The position numbers were made by a program, and so were the translations under genes. A model generated the notes under the pieces. That model saw only the letters and a program-made list of their open reading frames with translations, was not told where the DNA came from and ran no database searches. A stretch of 64,000 nt of DNA, taken from Pseudokineococcus marinus. GTDB lineage: Bacteria; Actinomycetota; Actinomycetes; Actinomycetales; Quadrisphaeraceae. The stretch covers positions 1 to 64,000 of the forward strand of contig NZ_JBBHZZ010000002.1 in the NCBI RefSeq assembly GCF_037482405.1, given 5' to 3'. Of this stretch, positions 8,401 to 15,119 are shown piece after piece. The number at the start of each line of letters is the position of its first letter. Within the stretch, counting starts at the first letter, position 1.

Positions 8401-10282
8401 GCTGCCCGAGGCGGCGTCCGGGGAGGCCGGGCCCCTCCTGCGCTGGGGCCTGCTCGACGACCCCGCGGCGCAGGAGCAGCGGGCGCTGGCGTGGGACCTC
8501 GCGCGCCGGTCCCACCTGCTGGTGGTCGGCGGCCCCCGGTCGGGGCGCACGGGCGCCGCGCGGGCGCTCGTGGCGGCCGCCGCGGCGGCGGGCGCGGCAC
8601 CGGGCGCCGACGACGTGGTCGTGCACGTCGTCGACCCGGGCGGTGGCCTCGCGGACGCCGCCGACCTGCCCGCGGTCGCGTCCGTGGTGGCCCACGACGA
8701 CGAGGAGCACGCCCGGCGGGTCCTCGAGCACCTCGCCTCCCTGGTCGACGCCCGCCGGGGCGCGACCGCGGGCCGGGGCGCTCCCCACGAGCCGGAGGGG
8801 CCCGTCGTCGTCCTCGTCGTCGACGGGTGGGAGGTCGTCCAGGCGTCGTGGGAGTCCGCGCAGGGCGGCGCGTGCACCGACCTGCTGCACCGCCTCCTGC
8901 GCGAGGGGCCGGCCGCCGGAGTCCTCGTCGCGATGACCGCCGACCCGCGGGTGCTCGGCGGTCGCACCGGCGCGGCCTTCGCCGAGAGGGTCGTCCTGGC
9001 CCTCGCCGACCCGGTCGACGCGGTCCTCGCCGGGCTGCCCGCGCGCGGCGCCCCCGGCCCCGGGGCGCCGCCCGGGCGCGGCGTCCTCGTGCGGGCCGCC
9101 GCCGGCCCCGGCGGCACGGCGGCGGAGCCGCTGGAGGTCCAGGTCGCCCGCGTGGGTCCCCTGACGGGCGGTCAGGTCGGCCGGGGCGACCCGACCCCGG
9201 TCCTGGGGGCGACGGCCGTGCGTCGCGCGCCGCGCCTGCCGCCCCTGCCGTGGCGGGTCACCGTGGACGAGCTGCACGCCCTCGCCGCGCCCTCCGGCCC
9301 GCTGCTGCCGTCGCCCCGACCGGCCCCCGGCGGGCTCCGGCGGGCTCCGGCGGACCGCTCCGAGGGCGTCGCCGCCGGCCGTGCGGGCCGGGGCTCGAGC
9401 AGCCCCCCGGGTGGGCGCTCGAGAGGAGGCGCGAGCGGGAGCGCGGAGCCGCGGCTGCTCCTCGGCCTCGCCGGCCTGGGCACCCTCGAGGACGCCCCGG
9501 GCGCCCCCCGTCCCACGGGGGGCACCCCGCTCGCCGACGTCCGACCCGACCGCGACGGGCCCGTGTGGTCGGTGCTCGGCGCACCGGGGAGCGGTCGCTC
9601 CACGGTGCTCGCGGTCCTCGAGCGCTCGGCCGCGACGGCCGGATGGGCCAGCGTGCTCCTCAGCCCCGGCGGCGGGGCCACCGCGCAGCCCGGTGGCCGG
9701 GCGCAGCGGCCGGCGGTCGGGGACGGCGGCGAGGCGGCGGCCGCACGGCTCGAGGACGCGCTGCTGCGCCGCTCGGGCGCCGAGCCCCTCGTCCTCCTCG
9801 TCGACGACGCCGAGCTCCTCGAGGGCACGGCGCTCGGGCGGGCGCTGGCCCGCGCCGCCGAGGCGGCCGGTCGCGCCGGAGGCGGCCCGGCGGCGGACCC
9901 GGCGGACGACGGCGGGGGCGGCGACGGGACGGGCGGCGGGGACGAGGACGGCGGCGAGCAGCAGGGGGCGCCCGGGTGCGGGCGGGAGCTCCTCCGGCCC
10001 GGCGACCTCGTCGTCGTCGCCACCCGCACCGCGGTCGCCGGGGCGCGCGCCGGCGGGCTCCTCGCGGCCGGCCGGCGGACGCGCAGCGGCCTGCTGCTGG
10101 GCAGCCCGGGCGCGGCCGACGGCGACCTGCTGGGGCTGCCGCCCGGCGCGCGGTGGCCGGCCGGCCCACCCGGTCGCGGCCTCCTCGTGCGGCGTGGGCG
10201 CCCCTGCGTCGTCCAGGTGGCCGTTCCCGACGCCGTCGCCGACGCTCGGGCGGGCACGCCGGGCGCACCGACCGGTGCCTGA
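5474..10282 (+). CDS. EssC-like FHA-FtsK/SpoIIIE ATPase (orphan)
   Basis: 1602 residues. Order of parts: an N-terminal region to about 135; an FHA domain at about 140-225 (GRGAGADVRLDD, SRRH, DLGSANGT); two membrane helices at about 282-321; a first FtsK/SpoIIIE ATPase with Walker A GTTGAGKSE near 695 and Walker B VLVVDEY near 802, followed by ATQRP; a second module with P-loop GGPRSGRTG near 1019; and a third with GAPGSGRST near 1369. This is the layout of EssC/EccC proteins of type VII secretion. Only module 1 has a full Walker A with lysine; the other two have Arg there, so they may be regulatory. The C-terminal part carries Gly/Asp-rich linkers. No WXG100, EccB, EccD or YukD gene is nearby. 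It is transcribed divergently from tad. Confidence 0.85.
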   Translation: MVTARDGRGVRGLWTVSASGQSAEQAAGVDHGPLRLTLVDDAAALRRAEVEVDLPGTGAPLRVADVAEELGAHLGASPAAGGRWWCEGRPLLTGAALGAPPLVQGAVLVRRPGEASRPGAGGRGDEPSRTGPGRGAGVLHLHVVAGPDAGLVVPLPPGRHVLGRGAGADVRLDDPRLSRRHLRLDVDRRGALVTDLGSANGTLVDGVRPGAGGLAAGTGARVAAGAGVLELRLGGEPPRAGGWDGRGHRLVATTGRAPAGEVGSRVRVPAEPGSPERPRTAWAAALVPLVVAVPMALLWSPWALLMGLASPLVAVVTTAGERRAWSRRRAEARARAARLARAARAEAERAVRAEESVARAGSPGASDVVLALSCAGDRLWERARGGPVLLALGTGEAPSSTRVVVECDGREPTTHRPLLRDVPLAVDLLTAAPAGVVGPPDAVLATARWVVLQVAGLHAPSDVRVLVLAAPGGGAGASTRWGWARWLPSVGPAGVLAERGEREDAVARLLADVEARADRATPPGAGRTPPRTLLVVDDNDEVRATPGLVRLLRSGAPAGVLAVALARSTGSLPDGCTTLVELGGEGATGVRVSAAGGLLRGTATGVSAATAARAARAAAPLREAQPPGGTTGAPRSARLVDLLTDGRTPTPDDVARIWRATSAAGGSSAVPVGRDATGPRLLDLDADGPHALVAGTTGAGKSELLRTLVTSLAVHHSPVDLSFVLVDYKGGAAFAGVAGLPHVTGLVTDLDHALTARALRSLGAEVARRERLLREAGAEDLRAYRARRRPGDPALGRLVLVVDEYRVLAEELPDFVEGLVRLAAVGRSLGIHLVLATQRPAGVVGPDVAANVNLRVALRVRDEHDSLDVVESRAAAHLPPDVPGRSLWRVGGGPLEEVQVAATGGAGPRAARVRAVAGARPAPGNAPAPPPGGRGAAEGEDDLARLVAAAAAAWHRGGGGEAPPSPWLPPLPAEVALPEAASGEAGPLLRWGLLDDPAAQEQRALAWDLARRSHLLVVGGPRSGRTGAARALVAAAAAAGAAPGADDVVVHVVDPGGGLADAADLPAVASVVAHDDEEHARRVLEHLASLVDARRGATAGRGAPHEPEGPVVVLVVDGWEVVQASWESAQGGACTDLLHRLLREGPAAGVLVAMTADPRVLGGRTGAAFAERVVLALADPVDAVLAGLPARGAPGPGAPPGRGVLVRAAAGPGGTAAEPLEVQVARVGPLTGGQVGRGDPTPVLGATAVRRAPRLPPLPWRVTVDELHALAAPSGPLLPSPRPAPGGLRRAPADRSEGVAAGRAGRGSSSPPGGRSRGGASGSAEPRLLLGLAGLGTLEDAPGAPRPTGGTPLADVRPDRDGPVWSVLGAPGSGRSTVLAVLERSAATAGWASVLLSPGGGATAQPGGRAQRPAVGDGGEAAAARLEDALLRRSGAEPLVLLVDDAELLEGTALGRALARAAEAAGRAGGGPAADPADDGGGGDGTGGGDEDGGEQQGAPGCGRELLRPGDLVVVATRTAVAGARAGGLLAAGRRTRSGLLLGSPGAADGDLLGLPPGARWPAGPPGRGLLVRRGRPCVVQVAVPDAVADARAGTPGAPTGA

Positions 10283-10594
10283 GGTCGCCCGTCCCGGCCC
10301 GGTGCGCACGGCCGGCGCGGACGACCCCGTCGTCGAGGCAGGCGAGGACGGCGCGCAGGGCCCCTGTCGCCGGCGCCCTGGCCACGCACGCGGCTCCCAC
10401 GACGTCGGGCGCGCCGCGGCGCCGGGTCGCCGGCGTGTGGTCTGCTGCGGTCGCGGGAGTCCGGGGTCCCGGGCACCCGGGCGTGCGAGCCCGGCGCGGG
10501 CGCCCCAGCTGCGGGCGCGGGGCGCCGGCGTGGCAGGAGCGGGCGGCGAGGAGCACCGCGGGGCGTCCGCCGGTGACGACGAGCAGGAGACGAC
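10283..10594. other. Intergenic stretch without a recognisable gene
   Basis: 312 bases between the FtsK-like gene and the GNAT gene. Both strands are open over long distances because stops are rare at this GC content, but none of the translations resembles a protein family. A Shine-Dalgarno sequence for the next gene (GGAGA) sits at its right end. I see no clear promoter hexamers or terminator hairpin. Confidence 0.6.
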
Positions 10595-11218
10595 GTGGGC
10601 GAGGCACCGCAGGCCGGCGCGCCGCAGGGCGCGCAGCCGCCTCCCGGTGGGACGGCGGAGCAGGGCCAGGACGAGCCGGCCCCGGGCCGGGACGCGGCGG
10701 GTCGCGTGGTGCGACCCGCTCGGCCCGAGGACGTCGCGGCCCTCGACGGCCTCGTCCGACGGCTCGCGCTGGACGAGCGGGAGCCCGACGCGGTCGAGGC
10801 CTCCCCGGACGACCTGCGGCGCGCGCTCTTCGGCCAGGACGCCGTCGCCGGGTGCCTCGTCGCCGAGGTCGGCGGCGAGGTCGTCGGCATGGCCCTGTGG
10901 TGGACGACGTACTCGACGTGGCGCGGACGACCGGGCGTCTGGTTGGAGGACCTCGTGGTGCGCCCGTACGAGCGCGGCCGCGGCCACGGGCGCGCCCTGC
11001 TGGAGGCCCTGGCGCTCGAGTGCTCGCGGCGCGGCGGCGCCCGCCTCGAGTGGTCGGTCCTCGACTGGAACGAGCCCGCGCGCGGCTTCTACGCCGCCCT
11101 GGGCGCCTCCCCGCTCGAGGACTGGACGACGTGGCGGCTGGACCGCGACGCCCTCGCCGCGCTGGCCGGGCGCGCGGCGGGAGCGCCCGGCGCGACCGGG
11201 ACGGCCGCCCCGGCGTGA
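10595..11218 (+). CDS. GNAT-family N-acetyltransferase
   Basis: 207 residues. The GNAT core runs from about residue 38 (VVRPARPEDVAALDGLVRRLA) through the acetyl-CoA binding segment WLEDLVVRPYERGRGHGRALL, to the C-terminal ARLEWSVLDWNEPARGFYAALGA. The WTTYSTWRGRPGVWLEDLVV wording is closest to the spermidine/diamine acetyltransferase-like subgroup, but the substrate is not predictable. The first 37 residues are Pro/Gly/Gln-rich linker. The GTG start follows GGAGA by seven bases. The next 960 bases downstream hold a minisatellite rather than a gene. Confidence 0.85.
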   Translation: MGEAPQAGAPQGAQPPPGGTAEQGQDEPAPGRDAAGRVVRPARPEDVAALDGLVRRLALDEREPDAVEASPDDLRRALFGQDAVAGCLVAEVGGEVVGMALWWTTYSTWRGRPGVWLEDLVVRPYERGRGHGRALLEALALECSRRGGARLEWSVLDWNEPARGFYAALGASPLEDWTTWRLDRDALAALAGRAAGAPGATGTAAPA

Positions 11219-11265
11219 GCGGCCCGGTGCGCTCGGCTCGACGGCACGGCCTCTGCGTGCGCGCC

Positions 11266-12105
11266 CCCGTTCCCCTCGCCCCTGGTCCCCTCGCCCCTGG
11301 TCCCCTCGCCCCTGGTCCCCTCGCCCCTGGTCCCCTCGCCCCTGGTCCCCTCGCCCCTGGTCCCCTCGCCCCTGGTCCCCTCGCCCCTGGTCCCCTCGCC
11401 CCTGGTCCCCTCGCCCCTGGTCCCCTCGCCCCTGGTCCCCTCGCCCCTGGTCCCCTCGCCCCTGGTCCCCTCGCCCCTGGTCCCCTCGCCCCTGGTCCCC
11501 TCGCCCCTGGTCCCCTCGCCCCTGGTCCCCTCGCCCCTGGTCCCCTCGCCCCTGGTCCCCTCGCCCCTGGTCCCCTCGCCCCTGGTCCCCTCGCCCCTGG
11601 TCCCCTCGCCCCTGGTCCCCTCGCCCCTGGTCCCCTCGCCCCTGGTCCCCTCGCCCCTGGTCCCCTCGCCCCTGGTCCCCTCGCCCCTGGTCCCCTCGCC
11701 CCTGGTCCCCTCGCCCCTGGTCCCCTCGCCCCTGGTCCCCTCGCCCCTGGTCCCCTCGCCCCTGGTCCCCTCGCCCCTGGTCCCCTCGCCCCTGGTCCCC
11801 TCGCCCCTGGTCCCCTCGCCCCTGGTCCCCTCGCCCCTGGTCCCCTCGCCCCTGGTCCCCTCGCCCCTGGTCCCCTCGCCCCTGGTCCCCTCGCCCCTGG
11901 TCCCCTCGCCCCTGGTCCCCTCGCCCCTGGTCCCCTCGCCCCTGGTCCCCTCGCCCCTGGTCCCCTCGCCCCTGGTCCCCTCGCCCCTGGTCCCCTCGCC
12001 CCTGGTCCCCTCGCCCCTGGTCCCCTCGCCCCTGGTCCCCTCGCCCCTGGTCCCCTCGCCCCTGGTCCCCTCGCCCCTGGTCCCCTCGCCCCTGGGCCCC
12101 TCGCC
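11266..12105. repeat. 15-bp minisatellite, 54 identical copies plus two degenerate edge copies
   Basis: Unit CCTGGTCCCCTCGCC. Copies 11281-12090 are identical (54 x 15 bp). One copy before (11266-11280) has about three changes and one after (12091-12105) has a single T-to-G change. The unit length is a multiple of three and the unit contains no stop in any frame, so all six frames are open (PLAPG, WSPRP and LVPSP on plus; GRGDQ, GEGTR and ARGPG on minus). No start with a ribosome site precedes it on either strand. It fills the space between the GNAT gene and the anti-sigma/sigma operon. Perfect copy identity implies recent expansion or continual homogenisation. Confidence 0.97.
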
Positions 12106-12178
12106 CCTGGGCGTGGATGATGTCTCCCCAGCAGGTGGGACCGCGCCCCTGCACGAGCAGACGGCGAGGGCGACGTCC

Positions 12179-12730
12179 ATGGCGAGGGCCGAGCACGACG
12201 CAGCCGGGGCCGCGCGTCCCCTCGTGCCGTCGGTCGACCTCTCCGGCCCGCCCCCCGTCGACGGGCGGCCCGCGACGGGGTGGGCCCCCGGCCCGGCGAC
12301 GCGCGGGGCGGCTCCGGTGACGCCCCCGGGACGCGTCGACCTCCGGCTGCCCGCCGACCCCGCCTACCTGTCGGTCCTGCGGACCACGGCGGCGGCCCTG
12401 GCGGCCCGTCTCGACCTCAGCGTCGACGAGGTGGAGGACCTGCGCATCGCCGTGGACGAGGCCGCCTCGCTGCTGCTCGCCACGGCCGACGCGGGCCACG
12501 CCGAGGAGCGGTCCCGACGGCCGCCCGGAGAGGACGCGGTGCTCGAGGCGTCCTTCGACGTCTCCCCCGAGCGCCTCGTCGTCGAGGTGCGCGGCCCGGC
12601 GCGCCACCTGCCGGAACGGGGCGCCGTCGCGTGGGCCGTCCTCGAGGCGCTCGTCGGCGAGGTGCGCACCGACCGCACGCCGCAGGGCAGCGCCATCCGG
12701 CTCGTGCACGTGACGGGGGGCCCGGCGTGA
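12179..12730 (+). CDS. RsbW-like anti-sigma factor (HATPase fold)
   Basis: 183 residues from ATG 12179, which has GAGGG eight bases upstream; an upstream GTG at 12113 would add 22 residues but starts at the edge of the minisatellite. The core (RVDLRLPADPAYLSVLRTTA, then LSVDEVEDLRIAVDEAASLL) is the N-box region of the GHKL serine kinases that bind SigB/SigF-type sigma factors. The C-terminal end RTDRTPQGSAIRLVHV matches the last strand of the fold. It should hold the next-gene sigma factor inactive until an anti-anti-sigma factor relieves it. The first 60 residues are disordered. The stop overlaps the sigma start (GTGA). Confidence 0.82.
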   Translation: MARAEHDAAGAARPLVPSVDLSGPPPVDGRPATGWAPGPATRGAAPVTPPGRVDLRLPADPAYLSVLRTTAAALAARLDLSVDEVEDLRIAVDEAASLLLATADAGHAEERSRRPPGEDAVLEASFDVSPERLVVEVRGPARHLPERGAVAWAVLEALVGEVRTDRTPQGSAIRLVHVTGGPA

Positions 12731-13755
12731 CGCCGGCCGGACGTCCTCGGCGCCGGGCGCCGGGGACGAGCGCGGCGCTGGCCGCGCGTACGCCCGCCCC
12801 CGCGCCGCGGAGCCCCCGGCCCAGCGCCGCCCCGGCCCGCGTGCCCGCGCCCGCCCCGCCTCCCCCCATCGAAGCTGCTCCCGTCCAGGCCGCTCCCGTC
12901 GACGTGGCCCCGGACGACCTGGCTCCCGTCGACGGGGCTCTCGTCGACGGGGCTCTCGTCGACGGGGCTCTCGTCGACGGGGCTCTCGTCGACGGGGCTC
13001 TCGTCGACGGGGCGCCCCTCGAGGCGGCCCCTGCGTCGACCACCCCCCAGCAGGCGGCGGTGGACGCGCTGGTGCGCCTGGACGCCGGGGACCCGGCGCG
13101 GGCGCTCGCCCGCGACCGCGTCGTCGCGGAGCACCTGCCCCTCGTCGAGGCGCTGGCCCGCCGCTACACCGGGCGCGGCGAGCCCTACGACGACCTCGTG
13201 CAGGTCGGGACCATCGGCCTGCTCACCGCCGTCGACCGCTTCGACCCAGGGCGCGGCGTCCCTCTCGGCGCCTTCGCCGTGCCCCACGTCCTCGGCGAGA
13301 TCCGCCGGCACTTCCGCGACCGCGGCTGGGCCGTGCGCGTCCCGCGGCGGCTGCAGGAGCACGGTCGTGCGGTGGCGGACGCGCGCGCCGCCCTCGTGCA
13401 GTCCCTCGGGCGCGCCCCCACGGTCGCCGAGGTGGCCCGCGCCTGCGGCCTCGACGAGGAGGTCGTGCTGGCCGCGCTGGAGTCGGCGGGCGCCTACGCC
13501 ACCGTCCCCCTCGACGACGACGCCCCCTCGCAGTGGGCGGCCGAGGACGCCGGGCTCGCGGAGGTCGAGGACCGCGCCGTCCTGCGCCCCCTGCTGGAGG
13601 CGCTGCCCGCCCGCGAGCGGCGCATCCTCGCGCTGCGGTTCGTCCGCGGCATGTCGCAGAGCCAGATCGCGGCGGAGGTCGGCATCTCGCAGATGCACGT
13701 CTCCCGCCTCCTGGCGCGCACGCTGGCCCAGCTGCGCGACCGCCTCGCCGACTAG
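12727..13755 (+). CDS. SigB/SigF-family RNA polymerase sigma factor with long repetitive N-terminus
   Basis: 342 residues. Region 2 begins near residue 128 (AEHLPLVEALARRYTGRGEPYDDLVQVGTIGLL as two adjoining helices), region 3 follows with VPRRLQEHGRAVADARAAL, and region 4 lies near residue 291 (LPARERRILALRFVRGMSQS and QMHVSRLL). This is the group 3 stress/sporulation sigma type. The first about 125 residues are Pro/Ala/Val-rich and include a VDGAL repeat; such an extension is unusual for a family normally near 260 residues. Cognate regulation by the overlapping RsbW-like gene is expected. Confidence 0.92.
   Translation: MTPAGRPRRRAPGTSAALAARTPAPAPRSPRPSAAPARVPAPAPPPPIEAAPVQAAPVDVAPDDLAPVDGALVDGALVDGALVDGALVDGALVDGAPLEAAPASTTPQQAAVDALVRLDAGDPARALARDRVVAEHLPLVEALARRYTGRGEPYDDLVQVGTIGLLTAVDRFDPGRGVPLGAFAVPHVLGEIRRHFRDRGWAVRVPRRLQEHGRAVADARAALVQSLGRAPTVAEVARACGLDEEVVLAALESAGAYATVPLDDDAPSQWAAEDAGLAEVEDRAVLRPLLEALPARERRILALRFVRGMSQSQIAAEVGISQMHVSRLLARTLAQLRDRLAD
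12928..13017 (+). repeat. In-frame 15-bp repeat, six copies, in the sigma-factor N-terminus
   Basis: Unit GTCGACGGGGCTCTC, five identical copies plus a sixth ending GCGCCC. It encodes VDGAL x5 then VDGAP. It lies in the disordered N-terminal extension, upstream of sigma region 2. Its 15-bp period equals that of the large noncoding minisatellite about 0.8 kb upstream, but the unit sequence is different. Confidence 0.95.
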
Positions 13756-13845
13756 GCGCGGCCGACCGCGTCCCCCACCGCCTCGGCGGCTCCCCGCGCG
13801 GCCGGGCGCTCCGGGGGCCTGCCCCGGCACCAGGGCAGGGCGGCC

Positions 13846-14343
13846 TCAGAGCAGGGTGCCGTCATCCTCCGAGCGCACGGCCGGCAGCGCCCGCGTCACG
13901 GCGCCGCTCGCGAGGGCCAGGCCGACGACCGCCGCCAGGGCCGCCACCCCGAGCGCCGCCCACCAGGTGCTCGAGCCGCTCGTCTCGGCGAGGACCACCT
14001 GCACGGCGACGAGCAGCTGGAGGAGCTGCCAGACGAGCGCCGGCGCCCGGCCGCGCGGGCGGCCCCGCGCCATGCCGACCGCGCAGCCGCCGAGGAGGGC
14101 CGCCAGGGCGACGGCGAGGACCGCCGTGCCGACGGCGAGGCCGGCTGACGCGGCGAGCCCCTCCCCCGTGCCGACGACGTAGATGAGGGCGACCGCCACG
14201 AGGAGCAGCGCCTCGACCCCGAGCCCGACGACCACGAGGCGGACGGCCGGGGCGGCGGCCCCGACCGGCTCGTCGGGGTCACGGGAGGCTCCCCGGTCCT
14301 CCGGCCCGCCGGGCCGCTGCTCGTTCGCGCTGGGACCGACCAC
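13846..14343 (-). CDS. Small four-helix membrane protein, function unknown
   Basis: 165 residues from GTG 14343. After a charged 30-residue N-terminus (rich in Glu, Asp and Pro) come four hydrophobic segments: LVVVGLGVEALLLVAVALIY, a segment around VGTAVLAVALAALLGG, one around WQLLQLLVAVQVVLA, and one around ALGVAALAAVVGLALASGA. A GGGGG tract lies just before the start. This topology is common in conserved actinobacterial integral membrane proteins, but I recognise no specific family. It is divergent from whiB1 and convergent with the sigma operon. Confidence 0.7.
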   Translation of the reverse strand: MVGPSANEQRPGGPEDRGASRDPDEPVGAAAPAVRLVVVGLGVEALLLVAVALIYVVGTGEGLAASAGLAVGTAVLAVALAALLGGCAVGMARGRPRGRAPALVWQLLQLLVAVQVVLAETSGSSTWWAALGVAALAAVVGLALASGAVTRALPAVRSEDDGTLL

Positions 14344-14596
14344 GCCCCCACGGTAGCCAGCCGGTCCGCGGCGCCCCGGGACCCTCGGCGATCCCCTCGC
14401 ACCCGGGAACACGCCTCCGGTGGCGGCCGTTGCACCCCGCATACACCATGAGCGGACGCCGGAGGACCCCGGTGCGGCCCGCCGTCGGGAGGGCCACCGG
14501 CCGCCCCGACCCCGGGCGGCCCGGAGCGGGAGACGGACCGACACGCAGGAAGTTCCCAGCGTGTGAACCCTTGAGGAACGGCTCCCCCTCTGTGAT

Positions 14597-14640
14597 CCTC
14601 GTCCCAGGACGAGGGGCACCGCTTCGGCGGCGCCCCTTTT
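14597..14640 (+). terminator. Overlapping hairpins ending in TTTT upstream of whiB1 (terminator/attenuator-like)
   Basis: A perfect 8-bp hairpin CCTCGTCC-CA-GGACGAGG (14597-14614) overlaps the left arm of a second hairpin at 14611-14636 (GGGGCACCGC, loop TTCG, GCGGCGCCCC) that runs into TTTT. The second hairpin looks like an intrinsic terminator on the plus strand, about 100 bases before the whiB1 start. The arms compete for positions 14611-14614. Either a short RNA ends here or this is an attenuator in the whiB1 leader. Confidence 0.55.
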
Positions 14641-14653
14641 CGTGGGACACGCT

Positions 14654-14669
14654 CGTGAAGACCTTCACA
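14654..14669 (+). promoter_or_regulatory. CRP-like binding site upstream of whiB1
   Basis: CGTGA-N6-TCACA matches the CRP/FNR consensus TGTGA-N6-TCACA at nine of ten positions. It lies 70 bases before the whiB1 ATG. In Mycobacterium tuberculosis whiB1 is a known target of the cAMP receptor protein Rv3676, so the site is plausible. No clear -10 hexamer is seen between it and the gene. Confidence 0.55.
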
Positions 14670-14738
14670 AGCGCGGGAGGTCCGAGCCCGTCCCGCCGCA
14701 CACGACCACCGCCGCACGACCGACCTGGAGGACCACCC

Positions 14739-14987
14739 ATGGACTGGCGCGACAAGTCCGCCTGCCTCGACGAGGACCCCGAGCTCTTCTTCCCCATCGG
14801 GAACACGGGCCCGGCCCTGCTGCAGATCGAGGAGGCCAAGGCGATCTGCAAGCGCTGCCCCGTCGTGGACACCTGCCTGCAGTGGGCCATCGAGAACGGC
14901 CAGGACGCCGGCGTCTGGGGCGGAATGTCGGAGGACGAGCGCCGCGCGCTCAAGCGCCGCGCCGCCCGCGCCCGCCGCGCCGGCTGA
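14739..14987 (+). CDS. whiB1: WhiB1-type iron-sulfur transcription regulator
   Basis: 82 residues beginning MDWRDKSACLDEDPELFFP, nearly identical to WhiB1/WblE. The four cluster ligands are Cys9, Cys37, Cys40 and Cys46; the GVWGG turn follows at about residues 58-62, and the C-terminus is basic (RRALKRRAARARR) for DNA contact. WhiB1 carries a NO-sensitive [4Fe-4S] cluster and binds the housekeeping sigma factor. ATG is preceded by TGGAGGACC. The divergent neighbour at 15120-16610 is the PdtaS-like kinase, the same pairing as Rv3219/Rv3220c. A 395-base region upstream holds its control signals. Confidence 0.96.
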   Translation: MDWRDKSACLDEDPELFFPIGNTGPALLQIEEAKAICKRCPVVDTCLQWAIENGQDAGVWGGMSEDERRALKRRAARARRAG

Positions 14988-15032
14988 CGCCCTCCGCGGC
15001 TCGCACCGCCCCCGGCCCGCCGCCGGGGCTCC

Positions 15033-15066
15033 GAGGCCCCCGGTCCCGCACGGGACCGGGGGCCTC
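15033..15066. terminator. Bidirectional terminator hairpin between whiB1 and pdtaS
   Basis: A perfect 15-bp stem (GAGGCCCCCGGTCCC and its complement) with a four-base loop GCAC. It sits between the convergent ends of whiB1 and the kinase gene, and could stop transcription from both sides. There is no T-run. Confidence 0.75.
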
Positions 15067-15119
15067 GCCGCGTCCGGGCACGCTCCGCCGCGACGCACCT
15101 CGCCGACGGAGCAGCGGGC

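Noticed and set aside
11266..12105. CRISPR array
   Set aside because: The repeats are directly adjacent with no spacers and the unit is only 15 bp.
11266..12105. RGD cell-adhesion repeat protein on the minus strand (GRGDQ repeats)
   Set aside because: The motif arises only because the unit is open in every frame; there is no start, ribosome site or signal peptide.
6610..12120. Long plus-strand frame running through the FtsK-like and GNAT genes into the minisatellite
   Set aside because: It is an out-of-frame shadow until the array, where all frames are open. No start with a ribosome site precedes the array, so I do not call a repeat protein.
12113..12178. Longer RsbW-like start at GTG 12113
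   Set aside because: It begins at the edge of the repeat with no ribosome site; ATG 12179 has GAGGG at good spacing.
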